A stretch of DNA of 64,000 nucleotides from Ashinkailepas kermadecensis (lineage: Eukaryota; Arthropoda; Thecostraca; Neolepadidae), in the NCBI GenBank assembly GCA_034440615.1, contig JAOTOM010004381.1:124001-188000 (forward strand), given 5' to 3'. Made by a program: the position numbers and the translations under genes. The notes under the pieces were generated by a model. It was not told the origin of the DNA. It worked only from the letters and a program-made list of their open reading frames with translations, and ran no database searches. Below, in pieces: positions 21,626 to 32,289 of this stretch (position 1 is its first letter; the number at the start of each line of letters is the position of its first letter).

Positions 21626-21795
21626 GGCCGCGGTAGCTCAGTCGGTGGGGAGTTGGACTCTTGATCGTAAGGTCGTGGGTTCGAATCCAACAACCGGCGG
21701 ATTACCGAGCCCACCCGCGACCGACCGGCGTGAGAGGTTGGCGACACTATATGACCCAGCAGTCGGATGCGTCGTAAAAAGAAGCCAAGCGTATG
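21626..21795 (+). mobile_element. tRNA-derived SINE, head type A
   Basis: Head GCCGCGGTAGCTCAGTCGGT and GTGGGTTCGAATCCAACAAC, body CGACCGACCGGCGTGAGAGG, tail GATGCGTCGTAAAAAGAAGC. A cleaner copy of the element at 13667. Confidence 0.88.
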
Positions 21796-22079
21796 TAGAC
21801 TGAAGGCTTGGTCTAACACCATGGCACGCGCAAAGGCCAATGTGACCAATAAACTCAACATCACCTTGGTATCAGAAAGTAGGCTACTACCTCCTACCAC
21901 GGGTGTTGCTTTCTTTGCATGCTTTTCAGTGGGCAAGTGCCCCCTCAATGTTGGTGTTACCCCCGAAATAATTTCAATTTTAACATGGGACCCTATGTAG
22001 TATGCCCCCCCCCCAATCCATTTGGAATTGCCCATTGACATCATGCATTGCGCCCCTCGATAATTTTCAGAAATCAAAA

Positions 22080-22110
22080 TCTGATGCGCCCTGAAACCCT
22101 AATAACCAAC
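22080..22110 (+). mobile_element. SINE tail fragment
   Basis: TGATGCGCCCTGAAACCCTA, then ATAACCAACC. Only the tail survives. The AT-rich stretch 22110-22500 looks like old repeat but I cannot name it. Confidence 0.5.
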
Positions 22111-23424
22111 CAGAAATGAAAATCCGTGCCTTTTACGTTTTAAGCTGACTATTTTGGCAGCAGATTATGCTCGGGACAAAATGCTGATTGACGCCGATGC
22201 GAAGGCAATTGTGATCCCCTTCTTTGATGTTTTGTTGGGGAACATTCCAAATTTTATTCGGACAAAAATGTATTCCATCAGCAACGACATTGCCCTGCAA
22301 AATTTCCCAGGAATAGTTTTGAAGTTGGCTGAAAAAAATATGAAGTTCATAATTCTCAATTTTAAATTTCAACAAAATTTGACCTGATATTGACTTGACA
22401 CTGGGGATAATACTATAGGTGATGTACATGTTGTGATGTTAAAAAATGCCAAGTTGTGAGGTAAATATGCAAAATTATCTAGCTTAAATCTCAGTTTGAA
22501 CTAGTGACCTGACTTCGGGTCAGTCCAATTTTCGCCTTTGTCGTTCGTCTACCCACGCATATGTTTTGGTCGTTGTGTCCCGTATGGTGTGGTCCTCATA
22601 CGTTATGTGGTGTTCCGTACGGTTTGTTCACGATACATGTTTCAATGTATATCATAAATTCGCACTGTGACCGAGACCGTGACCTCGTGGCCTACGTCCG
22701 CCCATGCTCTTCACAGAATCAACCTCCACTTGTTGACACAACGTGCACTCATCGATTTTGAGAAGGTATGCCAGATTCCAAAGCGATATCGGGAGCGATT
22801 TAGGAGCTGCCCCAGGAAACCCTTGGCGGCCCGAGTTGACGCCCGCACGGCGAGGGTTAAGTCAGCGGATAGGGCAAGCCACAGCCCTTAACATGCTTCT
22901 AGCCCTCCCAAGAAATGAGCGATTGCTCGGCGGGCTCTTGATTGCCACTTCACAGTACAGGGCAGTGGCGTGGTAGATATGGAGTTGGATGCGCTTGCTA
23001 CTGGTGATGCCGTAGACGCCGAGCTGCATGTTCGGCCAGGATTCTGCGTCGATGAGCAAGTCAATGCAACCAAATTTGCTGCTAACTTGATTCGGCCTTC
23101 TGGTAGCATGACAACCACAGTTTTGATGATGGTGTTGTGAACATGTTGCCTATCTCCTGTATTCAAATCATTGAAACTATTGAAAGCAAAATTGTCAGCC
23201 AGGTTTGGTAGCAGTTTTGCTGTTGCTTTTTTCTTCATGCATTCTGTTTTTGTTGTCTTTGTTTTTGTTACCGTTCTTTCTTTGCTAGCTTCAGGTGTCT
23301 CCCGAAGTTGTGGCGGATCCCGTGCCCGTAGCCCTTTTGACATGCGCCCCCTACAAGCGAATTCCAGTGTTTGGTGGGTTGTCCCGATGATGGGAACCGG
23401 CCGTCGTTCAGTGGTGACGTCAGC

Positions 23425-23823
23425 AGGCATCAGATACAGATACAGACTTGTATTGGGGTAGTCCACAATGGCTATTACAACCTCGCGTTAATATAATAAA
23501 ACAGCAGGGCAGGAAAGGTCAAAATCACAGAATAGTTATACAGGCGGTCATGCATGTCAATAAAATACAGCAGAGCGAGTAGCAAATCAGTCCGGCTCGG
23601 GCGGCACGTCAGACAGGTGCCGCCGTAGGTGGCGACCGGAGATCGGCACGGGAAGCCGCATCAGCTCGGGCGGCAACGAGTTGTACAGCAGTGTTGCCCT
23701 GGAGCTAAATCGCCTCTTCCCCATCTCAGTGCGATACCGGTGGACATGAAAGCGGCGTAACGGTCGGCATGCCGCTGTTATCCTGGTCATGCCGCTGTTG
23801 TCCTGGTCAATGGCCGATGACAT
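23425..23823 (-). mobile_element. 3' end of a LINE, minus strand
   Basis: On the minus strand, 23823-23590 reads a reverse-transcriptase C-terminal region (TEMGKRRFSSRATLLYNSLP, then PELMRLPVPI). It is followed by a 3' UTR ending in repeated CTGTAT near 23440. The module downstream of the catalytic domain is typical of several LINE clades. Everything 5' is missing. Confidence 0.7.
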
Positions 23824-23919
23824 CCCGGACCCACCAACTGTGGTTTGGCTTGCAGCGATTATTAAACAAAGAAAATCAATCGACTTCGAATGCTTGATGG
23901 GTAGCTTTATGGACCGAAG

Positions 23920-24175
23920 TCCTGTTCTTCGAGATAGAGCTTGCTGCGTCCCACCACCGGATCCGGCAATTCCAGTTCAAGGGCGTAATTTTCATCGAAA
24001 GCTTTCAGTGCCGCTAATGCACCGACACGGTGGCTCGTCCCCGGCCTTATCGGGCCAGTTACCAGCTGACCCTCCCAGCCGGGGGCTAAATGCGAGCGCA
24101 TGGAGCGACTCACCCTGTCTCGCCAGGATAGGAGAGACCAGTGCAGGACGACACCCACCGACGGAGCTGCAAAAC
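23920..24175 (-). mobile_element. SINE copy on the minus strand
   Basis: Reverse complement of the 26392 family: TGAGTCGCTCCATGCGCTCG, then CATTTAGCCCCCGGCTGGGA, GGGTCAGCTGGTAACTGGCC, and the body with GGAATTGCCGGATCCGGTGG. Diverged by perhaps a fifth of positions. Confidence 0.8.
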
Positions 24176-24178
24176 CAG

Positions 24179-24427
24179 TGACGTCACTGTGGCCGTGACG
24201 TCACTGCGGCCGTGACTGAGGAGGTCGGTCGCTTCGCCAGTGTCAGTCGGTCGCCGGCCGCGCAGAGGCACGCACGCGACGTGACGTGACGTGATGGGAA
24301 GATCGCAGCGCGTGACAGCGTGTTGAGTGAGTGTTCAGACCCAAGAACACTTGAGTGCAGAACGGCGCCTGTGACACACTTTGTGCCGTTCCCGTGGAGC
24401 TTGGCCGCACCGAAATATTTCCGTCAG
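24179..24427 (+). promoter_or_regulatory. Candidate internal promoter and non-coding first exon
   Basis: Two palindromic CRE sites TGACGTCA at 24179-24186 and 24196-24203. An arthropod-type initiator TCAGT at about 24243 follows, in CpG-rich sequence, then TGACGTGACGTGA near 24280. After 180 bases there is a good donor, CCGTCAG/GTGAGC, at 24427. A transcript from here would skip the PH exons and splice to exon 10, which has an in-frame ATG (DSMLSDRL). Purely sequence-based inference. Confidence 0.35.
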
Positions 24428-25519
24428 GTGAGCGGGACCGATAGAGGTTGTGCGTTTTCCCCCTCCTCTCTCCGTCTCTGTCTGTCTTACGCCGTGTTTT
24501 TGGCTGATATTTGCTCCGAAATCATGCTGGTTTACCAGCAAGATGGAACGAACAAACCTGGCACATTGATAGGTATATTAGCAGTGATAAGTAACTGTAC
24601 TTCTCACAGCAGTTCCAAGAACCAATTCTTTATTATCAGTGCGTCATTGCTGAAATCGGAAGAAATAAACATATATACGTCAGCAAATAACGATACTCTT
24701 ACCGATTTATATGGGGAATACCCTCACCTCCACAACCACGGAGTATGACTGCCAGGTGACAAAACTATCGCTATTGTGAAATTAGCTAGAAATACGGCTA
24801 GAGCCTTTCCGGGACTACAGGAAATGCAGTTACAAAAATGTACTCCATGGATTATAATCATGTTCACGCATCCTGATCTCATACTCCGGACATGCTCACA
24901 CCACCTAAACAATGGATATCGGCACAACAACTTACGAGTACGAGGCTCGGACCCCTGCTCATTTATATTGCGTCCACACATGGGATATGGGATTGGGATT
25001 GTACAGCGATTGAAATGGAATTATACCAGGGACCCATGCAATATTGTTTCCTGCTCACTACCAACAACAAATGGCTCTTGTTTTAAATATGAAAATTATG
25101 AAGGCATAATGGAATGAACGGCTTGAATTAATGATTGAATGAACTCAATGAATGAGTGATTGAAACAAACTTAGCAATTTCGATATTGTATTTTTGTTGT
25201 CTTAATTTTTTTCCAAACCAAGAATAACGTAATTTATGCCGGGAAGAACCTTCAGCACCCTGGAGCTGTACAACTAGCCGCTATCAACTCGTCTTTTGTA
25301 TTTTATTGCCTCTGCATCTCTGTCGGCTAACGTAAAACCGCTGGGCTGGGTGTAGGGTTGGTGGTGCCAGGCTAGGTGTATGGTGATGTCGCTGGGCTTG
25401 GATTAGAGTTAAGATCTCCGGGCTGGATGTAAGGCTGGTGTTCCGGCTGGGTGTTGGTCTAGTGTTGCCGGGCTGGTTATAGTGTTGGTGTCGTCGTCCT
25501 GGGTGTAGGGTTGGTATCG

Positions 25520-25602
25520 CCGGGCCGGAGCCGCCACCGGAGCGGCCACCGGAGCGGCCACCAGAGCGGCCACCGGAGCGGCCACCAGAGCGGAGGCCAC
25601 CC
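25520..25602. repeat. 12-15 bp GC repeat
   Basis: Copies of CCACCGGAGCGG and CCACCAGAGCGG. Confidence 0.85.
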
Positions 25603-25879
25603 TTGACACGCTGTCGGCTAATGGTCTCCCAGACGCCAGGTGCCGGAAGCAGAGTCTGGTCGGCCTCGAATTCCGCCCGATAAACCGCTCCACCAGACTA
25701 CCCACTGGCGGCCCAGGGGGAAACATGACGTTATGTTTTCCCCGGGGGATTGGGAGTTAGCTGGGGGCTAAGGACTGACTAGGGGCTGGAGCCAACAGCA
25801 ATCGACACGGGCACCAGCCGTCACGTGTTGTGCTGTTCCGACTGACGTCTGGACAGTGGTGCTGTGCTGCTGAGGCAGT

Positions 25880-25975
25880 GCTGGTCCCAGCACTGACTAG
25901 CCGCCGGCCCAGCATTGACTGCAACCGCCGGCCCCAGCACTGACTGCAACCGCCGGCCCAGCACTGACTGCGGTT
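25880..25975. repeat. About 26-bp repeat, 4 copies
   Basis: Copies of CCGGCCCAGCACTGACTGCA, ACCG, directly upstream of a SINE. Confidence 0.8.
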
Positions 25976-25999
25976 TCGTGGTGTCCGTCTGAAGTATAC

Positions 26000-26165
26000 T
26001 CGGGCGAGTAGTCTAAGGGTGAGGCTCCCGTCTCCCAATCGAAGTGTTCTGGGTTCGATGCTCACCTGTCGCTACTGCTCGCCGGCGACCAGTCGCCGTG
26101 AGAGGTTGGCGACGCCATGTGGCACAACGGTCGGCGTGTCGTGAAGCCGGTAACCACCACCCACC
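26000..26165 (+). mobile_element. tRNA-derived SINE, head type B, diverged
   Basis: Head GCGAGTAGTCTAAGGGTGAG and GGGTTCGATGCTCACC, body GGCGACCAGTCGCCGTGAGA, tail GTCGGCGTGTCGTGAAGCCG, GTAACCACC. Same family as 30075 and 33493. Confidence 0.82.
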
Positions 26166-26391
26166 GCCGGCTGAATTATACCGGAACAGGTGCAGACTCG
26201 GCGGTGCATCTAACGGGACCATCCGCTGGGTCTCCACGGTTGGCGACGCCACGTGACTCAACGCCATGAAGCCACGCGTCCGCTCCACGCGTCACGAAGC
26301 CGATAACCAACATCACCGGCTGAGTTACACCAGAACAGATACACACTCGGCGGTGTATCTGTTCTGAGATACACCGCCCTGTGTATCTGTT
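26165..26391. other. SINE-derived debris
   Basis: Contains a second partial tail (TTGGCGACGCCACGTGACTC, AACGCCATGAAGCC) and an inverted ACACTCGGCGGTGTATCT pair. Probably nested SINE fragments. Confidence 0.5.
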
Positions 26392-26720
26392 GAGCCGCCC
26401 CGGTGGCGCAGTTGGTCAGAGCGCTGGCCTGCTCTGGTCTCCCCTGTACTGGCGACACAGGGTTCGAGTCGCTTCGCGCGCTCGCATTTAGCCCCCGGCT
26501 GGGAGGGTCAGTTGGCAGCTGGCCCAATAAGGCAGGGGATGAGCTACCGGGCGGCCGTGTCGGTGCATTGACGGCACGTTAAACTTTCGGCCAAAATTCT
26601 GCCGTTGAACTGGAATGCATGGATCGGGTGGTGGGGCCAGGGTTCACGCAACAAGCTCTGCTTAGCAATAGAGCCCTGGCTCATAAAGCCACCCGAGCAA
26701 TAACTCGGATTAAACTTTTT
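26392..26720 (+). mobile_element. SINE, head type C, most complete copy
   Basis: Head CCGCCCCGGTGGCGCAGTTG, GTCAGAGCGCTGGCC and GGGTTCGAGTCGC. Then a long body shared with 23920 (minus) and 2284: CATTTAGCCCCCGGCTGGGA and GCATTGACGGCACGTTAAAC. It ends in a T-rich tail near 26710. Confidence 0.82.
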
Positions 26721-27144
26721 TTTAAAGAAGAGAAAAGCGTACCTAACTGGACCGTGCTCTGGGTCTCCATCGGCCGGTCTCACCCACCAGTCAGTGTTGT
26801 CGCCAGGCCGGTCTCAGCGTCGACGTGTCCGCTGGCCTGCACACATGCTGCAGGCCCATCAATGGAGATGTTTGATTAAACAACGTAACATCTAGCAAGC
26901 ATTCAGGTAGTAGATGTACGACAAGTCTAGAAATTCCGTCGGTAGAGTTGAGGTTGACGTCGCGGTGCGACAGACGGCATCGGCGTCAGACAGCCGGTGT
27001 CCGATGACGTCACACTGATGCTGTTGATGACGTCACGGTCGGCGCCGACTGCTGTGGTTTGTCGGTGGTGGTCGCGAGTGTGCTCGGCCATGAATTTAGC
27101 ACGCGGCTGGCGGTCAGGAGACGGCACGCCGACCAGTCACAGGT

Positions 27145-27490
27145 GGTGTTGCTGGCGGAGGGGAGCGGGTGCTGCTGGCGGAGGGGAGAGGCGGAAGGGA
27201 GCGGGTGCTGCTGGCGGAGGGGAGAGGCGGAAGGGAGCGGGTGCTGCTGGCGGAGGGGAGAGGCGGAAGGGAGCGGGTGCTGCTGGCGGAGGGGAGAGGC
27301 GGAAGGGAGCGGGTGCTGCTGGCGGAGGGGAGCGGCGGAAGGGAGCGGGTGCTGCTGGCGGAGGGGAGCGGCGGAAGGGAGCGGGTGCTGCTGGCGGAGG
27401 GGAGCGGCGGAAGGGAGCGGGTGCTGCTGGCGGAGGGGAGCGGCGGAAGGGAGCTGGTGTTGCTGGCGGAGGGGAGCGGGTGCTGCTGGA
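27145..27490. repeat. 36-bp purine-rich minisatellite, 9 copies
   Basis: Unit GAGCGGGTGCTGCTGGCGGA plus GGGGAGAGGCGGAAGG. Since 36 is a multiple of three, each frame reads a different repeating peptide. It is intronic. Confidence 0.95.
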
Positions 27491-27864
27491 GGAGGGCAGC
27501 GGAGGGGCCCCTTCATTCCTGTCCCATTCGTTCCTGTCCACCGTCGTCCCTGTCCCCTTCGTCGTCCTTGGCTACCACACAATCTGCACCTGATTACGAT
27601 TTGAATATGTCTTTCATTGGAATCTGATTGTTCAGAAATTGATTTACCAGCACCGTACGATTTTGTTGCACACGTGTTACCGTGTTGCAAAGTAAACCGG
27701 ACCGACGAGAAAGTCATATGCGCAATTACAAAACAACTGCGTCAAATGTAGGTATTGTTTATGCAATTCCTGGATTCATCGTATCCGAAATGGTATGAGT
27801 CAATACTTCACAACGCTCTTCTTTTTTTCGTCTGAAATGTATTGACTGCAGCTTGTGCTGTTGA

Positions 27865-27985
27865 CGGATGACTGATGACTGGCGACTGGCGACTGATGAC
27901 TGGCGACTGATGACTGGCGACTGGTGACTGGCGACTGATGAATGACGACCGACCACCGACCGGCGACTGGCAACTGGCGACTGAC
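27865..27985. repeat. About 10-20 bp GACTGGCGACTGATGACTGG repeat
   Basis: Imperfect copies ending about 25 bases before the exon 10 acceptor. The acceptor itself (CCCGGTTCCAG) is outside the repeat. Confidence 0.85.
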
Positions 27986-28006
27986 GGTGTGTCCGCCCGG
28001 TTCCAG

Positions 28007-28096
28007 GACTCGCTGCGCTCGTCTCTCCGCGACAGCATGCTGTCAGACCGGCTGGACGCCCGCGGCGCCTACACCAGCGCCCTGGACCGCTCCAAG
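28007..28096 (+). CDS. osp: osp-like exon 10
   Basis: Acceptor CCCGGTTCCAG, donor TCCAAG/GTGGGT, phase 0 to 0. Encodes DSLRSSLRDSMLSDRLDARG, then AYTSALDRSK. Amphipathic helix at the start of the rod. It contains the first in-frame Met after intron 9, relevant to the candidate internal promoter. Confidence 0.87.
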
Positions 28097-28239
28097 GTGG
28101 GTCCGCCGGGCGTGACGTCACACCGCTCCACGCCGCAGCCGGCCCACACGCCGTCTCCGGACACGCCATTCTCTCGGCTGGGTTGGCAGTTGGCGGCTGA
28201 GTGTGGTTAGCCGCTGAGTGTGGCTGTGGGCTCGCGTCT

Positions 28240-28678
28240 GTGCTACGACCACGCGTGTGGTACACGATCACGCGCATGGTACACAAGCACACGTGCGGTA
28301 CACTATCACGTGCTGTACACGATCACGTGCTGTACACGATAACGCGTGTGGTACACGATAACGCGTGAGGTACACGATAGCGCGTGTGGTACACGATAAC
28401 GCATGTGGTGCACGACCACGCGTGTGGTACGGGATCACGCATGTGGTACACGACCACGCGTGTGGTACACGACCACGCGTGTGGTACGGTCACGCATGTG
28501 GTACACGACCACGCGTGTGGTACACGACCACGCGTGTGGTACGGTCACGCATGTGGTACACGACCACGCGTGTGGTACACGACCACGCGTGTGGTACGCG
28601 ATCACGCATGTGGTACACGATCACGCGTGTGGTACGCGATCACGCATGTGGTACGTGATCACGCGTGTGGTACAATTG
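28240..28678. repeat. About 19-bp minisatellite, about 20 copies
   Basis: Unit ACGCGTGTGGTACACGACC with variants GCATGTGG and GATCACG. It is rich in ACGCGT palindromes, so neighbouring units can fold on themselves. Confidence 0.93.
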
Positions 28679-28837
28679 AAGGTATGCAACCACCAGGCTC
28701 TGTCGTTTTGTTTCGGCTTCTTTATTGCACATGCTACCTATCTAGCCGAGTATAAGTTCAGCTTTTATTCTTATGAAGCAGATGCGACAACCCATGTTTA
28801 TGGAGGAGTCGCCGGCGAAGACATTCTCCACTGATAT

Positions 28838-29195
28838 TCAGTGTCAGTGGCCAAGGTGCAAGCCACCAGGCCACGCTGTCGGCCAGTGCCGTGTGTGTGA
28901 CGTCAGTGGCCAAGGTGCAGGCCACCAGGCCACGCTGACGGCCAATATCGTGTGTGTGACGTCAGTGGCCAAGGTGCAAGCCACCAGGCCACGCTGTCGG
29001 CCAGTGCCGTGTGTGTGACGTCAGTGGCCAAGGTGCAGGCCACCAGGCCACGCTGTCGGCCAGTGCCGTGTGTGTGACGTCGGTGGCCAGGGTGTAAGCC
29101 ACCAGGCCACGCTGACGGCCAATGTCGTGTGTGTGACGTCAGTGGCCAGGATGTAAGCCACTAGGCCACTGACGCCCAATATCGTGTGTGTGTGA
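28838..29195. repeat. About 60-bp repeat, 6 copies
   Basis: Unit TGTGTGACGTCAGTGGCCAA, GGTGCAGGCCACCAGGCCAC, GCTGTCGGCCAGTGCCG. Most copies carry the full CRE palindrome TGACGTCA. 29196-30062 shows nothing recognisable. Confidence 0.93.
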
Positions 29196-30062
29196 CGAGA
29201 AGTATGAAAATATGAACGACAGGGCCTAGGTGAATGGCTGAGGAACATTTCACCTCCACTACAAAACACACCCATTTTCCTGTCAGTAGGCAACCATTGT
29301 AGAGCTTCCAGGGGTTTGTGACCGACACCGACCTCCGTGAGGCTCCACAGCGGAAGTTCAATAATATCCGACATATGGTTTGTCGTGGTAGGAGTACCTG
29401 GCTAAGCTGAGTGAGGTGACGAGGGGATATTGCTGTCATATTATCGTCGATATTTTCCAGTCAATGTGCTATCTTTCATCATTCTATAAGTTGTCAGACG
29501 ATAGGTTTCCAAATCTATGTTTTGCGTGTCGACTGCAGATTCGATATTTTGCTGTCGATCGTCTGCTTGTTGATGTTTTGTCGTCGATATCTAGCGTGTC
29601 GGAATTTTACCGTAGAGTCGCATTCCATAAGATTTCTGCAACTGAAATTATAATTCAGCTTCCAGTTTACCCTTGGGAATTCCAAGAAACCATGATCATT
29701 TTTTTACGATCGTCAATATATCACGTCATGTAACTTGGGAAGGTGCGACGTATTCCAATACACGGCAGAGGTCTCATTTCTCCGACACCCTAGTGTCCAC
29801 GGTCGCACTCTCAGGTTCACCGCCATAGCACGTGCTGGCGGCGGAGCTATCCCGATGTCTCGGCCTGGAGAACAGGTCGGCTCAGGTGGCACGAGGCGAG
29901 GCCGTGCCGCCAGGTCGAAGTATCTGTTCCAAGGCAGGTCATGCCCGTGAACCGGATGTCACCGGCGCTGGTCGGCCAGCGCCGCGACGTTCTGTAGCAC
30001 GGCCAACCTCAAAGTTCTGGTGTCTGATGGGGAGTGAAGTGAATGACACATTAGAGATAAGT

Positions 30063-30253
30063 CAGTAACAAGTGGGGGACGAGTGGTCTAGGGGTAAGAT
30101 GCTCGTCTCACAATCGAAAGGTTGTTGGTTCGAGTCTCACCTGTCGCTACTCTTCGCCCGCGACCAATCGGCGTGAGAGATTGGCGACGCTACATGACTC
30201 AACGGTCGACGTGTCGTAAAACCAATAACCAACCAACCTACCAGTAACAAGTG
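30063..30253 (+). mobile_element. Young tRNA-derived SINE (type B) with 12-bp target-site duplication
   Basis: The element at 30075-30241 is flanked by perfect CAGTAACAAGTG copies (30063-30074 and 30242-30253). Head GAGTGGTCTAGGGGTAAGAT with TGGTTCGAGTCTCACC, resembling a Val-type tRNA. Body CGACCAATCGGCGTGAGAGA, tail GTCGACGTGTCGTAAAACCA. Nearly identical to the minus-strand copy at 33493. Confidence 0.93.
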
Positions 30254-30255
30254 AG

Positions 30256-30475
30256 TGACTGGTTCCACTTCCAACACTGCTATTCAAACAAAAATTATCG
30301 TCTCTTCACCATTGAATGTTTTGGACCTAAGCTTTGGAATATCATCATAGCAAAACATTTTCTGCATACAAATATACCAAATTCTAAGACTGTTCTAAAA
30401 AATCACATAAAGACATACTTCTTGAACAAATACTAAATGACTCATGTACTCACTCTGTCTGTTGAATATTAGGGG
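30256..30475 (+). mobile_element. LINE C-terminal fragment, AT-rich
   Basis: Encodes RLFTIECFGPKLWNIIIAKH, then SKTVLKNHIKTYFLNKY and a stop. GPKLWN plus the spaced FK-K-Y helix is the usual end of L2/CR1/Rex-type reverse-transcriptase ORFs. AT-rich compared with the host. The SINE at 30075 lies just upstream. Confidence 0.7.
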
Positions 30476-30483
30476 AATTCACA

Positions 30484-30537
30484 TATGTATGTGTGTGTGC
30501 GTGTGTGTGTGCGTGTGCGTGTGCGTGTGCGTGCTTA
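30484..30537. repeat. (GT/GTGC)n microsatellite
   Basis: TATGTGTGTGTGCGTGTGTG followed by repeated GTGCGT. 30540-31136 is otherwise featureless apart from an A-rich tract at 30966-30995. Confidence 0.92.
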
Positions 30538-31136
30538 ACCATATATAGAAGCTGAAAAACACCCAACCATAGTTCCTCCCACATTCCACCCAGCAACAAG
30601 CTTATGCTTAGCTGGATGGAGTTGTGGGAGGAGCCTAAGTAAACAAATGCATTTCAAATTAGGAGTGCCTACTACCATCTCGTCACAAACCAGCTACTAA
30701 CATTATAGTTTAGGCCTCAACTTCTCTTTGGGATGGATATAGGGCCAGTCATATGCCTCCTTTGGGTATGACTACTTTCAGCATTCTTTATTGCTAGTTG
30801 TATTGCTCTAACACTGGGTGCTTTTATGCTCGTTTATTTGTTTTCCATCTCTTAGCTGGGAGTGCCGCGACTTTACTGTTTATTTTATGGTGTTAACGTA
30901 AGGTACTTGCAGTCGTTGGGTAAGGGGAGGGGGCACTCCTGGTCACCTGATCTTGGGTGGCGGACCCAAAAAAAAGAAAAAAAAGAGAAAAAAAGTGAGA
31001 ATTATGCACAGCACCATTGTCAACTATTAAACTGCTTTTTAATGCCGCGTGTGCGACAATGGCATAATGTTGGCGCCTATAAAGCGGCTTATGAATGGTG
31101 CGTTTGTGAAGGTACAAGGCATCGATTTGTTTTCAG

Positions 31137-31298
31137 CTCCGGTCATCATTACGCGCCGTGGGAGCGGGGGCGACACCTTGCGGTGACACGGCAGGCTTTA
31201 GTTCACATGAGATCACCAGGCTGCGCCACCGTCTGGACACGGCTGAGACAGAGAAGCGGGATGCCGAGAGAAGTGCTCGCCGCGCCACTGCCGCAGAG
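31137..31298 (+). CDS. osp: osp-like exon 11
   Basis: Strong acceptor GATTTGTTTTCAG, donor GCAGAG/GTACTG, phase 0 to 0. Encodes LRSSLRAVGAGATPCGDTAG, FSSHEITRLRHRLDTAETEK, RDAERSARRATAAE. The second half is clear coiled coil. The first 25 residues look less conserved, so a later acceptor is possible, but this one alone keeps phase with exon 10. Confidence 0.8.
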
Positions 31299-31304
31299 GT
31301 ACTG

Positions 31305-31710
31305 CTGCTGGCACTCCTGACCCGCTGACACTCCTGACCCGCTGGCACTCCTGACCTGCTGGCACTCTTGATCCGCTGACGTTCCATCGGCTGCAGACCC
31401 GCTGACAACTTCGACGCCACTGGATCACCACTACTCCCCTGACCTGACTCGGCACTCTTGATCCGCTGACGTTCCATCGGCTGCAGACACTCCGACAACT
31501 GGTTCCACAGCCACTGGATCCACGGCCACTGGCTCCCCGGCCACTGACTCCCCGGCCACTGACTCCTCGGCCACTGGCTCCTCGGCCACTGGCTCCCCAG
31601 CCACTAACTCCCCCGGCCACTAACTCCCCGGCCACTAACTCCCCGGACACTAACTCCTCGGCTACGAACTCCCCGGCCACTGACTCCCTGGCCACTGACT
31701 GCTGTTCCCT
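31305..31710. repeat. Composite repeat region after exon 11
   Basis: 31308-31375 repeats CTCCTGACCCGCTGACA. TTGATCCGCTGACGTTCCAT, CGGCTGCAGAC occurs twice (about 31368 and 31456). 31510-31705 repeats CGGCCACTGACTCCC in 15-18 bp units. 31711-32280 has no recognised feature. Confidence 0.85.
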
Positions 31711-32289
31711 GATACTAGCTGTACTCATTTCTTGTTAGAATTTATGGCGCATTAATCGGCACTTTCTATGAAATATGCCGTATAATTCAAACAGTATTTC
31801 GCCACTCTATTATATTTTAATTCGAACAAGAATTATCTCATTCTGAAACATGTTTTTCTTCCGAGAACCTAGGACAAATTGGGTCGGCTCTCATTGCTGC
31901 CCCGCCTCCTCCATCAGCACCAACAGTTGGCACCACCAACTGAAACGCCTCCTTTCCCCGTTCCCATTATTATACAGCCATGATGTGGAGAAAGCGTACC
32001 GTGGGTAAGCAAAGCTGAAGAGAACATTCAAGTCGTTGGAAGACTGTTGGGGAAGTTTAGTGGAGTGACTAACCGATAATCGGTGATTTCCCTCAGCCCG
32101 CTATATTTATCATACCACGTACAATGCACTTCCGATTATTAACGAGCGTGGTAGTTAGTATTTGCAAAGTTTTAGCATGCAACCAAATGAGTCCAAAGCT
32201 TCAAATCAAAACAGCGAACGAAATCAATTCTTCAATATCGCGCAGAATATTACTGATCACTGATCACCACTCGTACTGGCGAGGGCGTG

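Larger units (their letters stand above)
13610..28006. other. Intron 9 (14.4 kb)
   Basis: Contains SINEs, three LINE 3' remnants, many minisatellites, and two GC- or CRE-rich stretches that could be regulatory (20776-21050 and 24179-24427). Stretches without any recognised feature: 14036-14516, 14906-15300, 16508-16770, 17876-18630, 18710-19440, 21796-22080, 22110-22880, 24430-25440, 26725-27140, 27490-27860. I found no convincing exon in it. Confidence 0.75.

Noticed and set aside
22888..23466. Minus-strand open frame of 192 codons
   Set aside because: No recognisable domain, atypical composition, and its start overlaps a LINE 3' end. It is probably decayed transposon or chance.
26997..27717. 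Gly/Ala- or Pro-rich ORFs in several frames
   Set aside because: Translation of the 36-bp array. No splice site joins it to the gene in frame.
29391..29414. Microexon reading EYLAKLSE between TAG and GTGACG
   Set aside because: It would keep phase, but the acceptor has no pyrimidine tract, the segment is only 24 bases, and exons 10 and 11 already join in phase.
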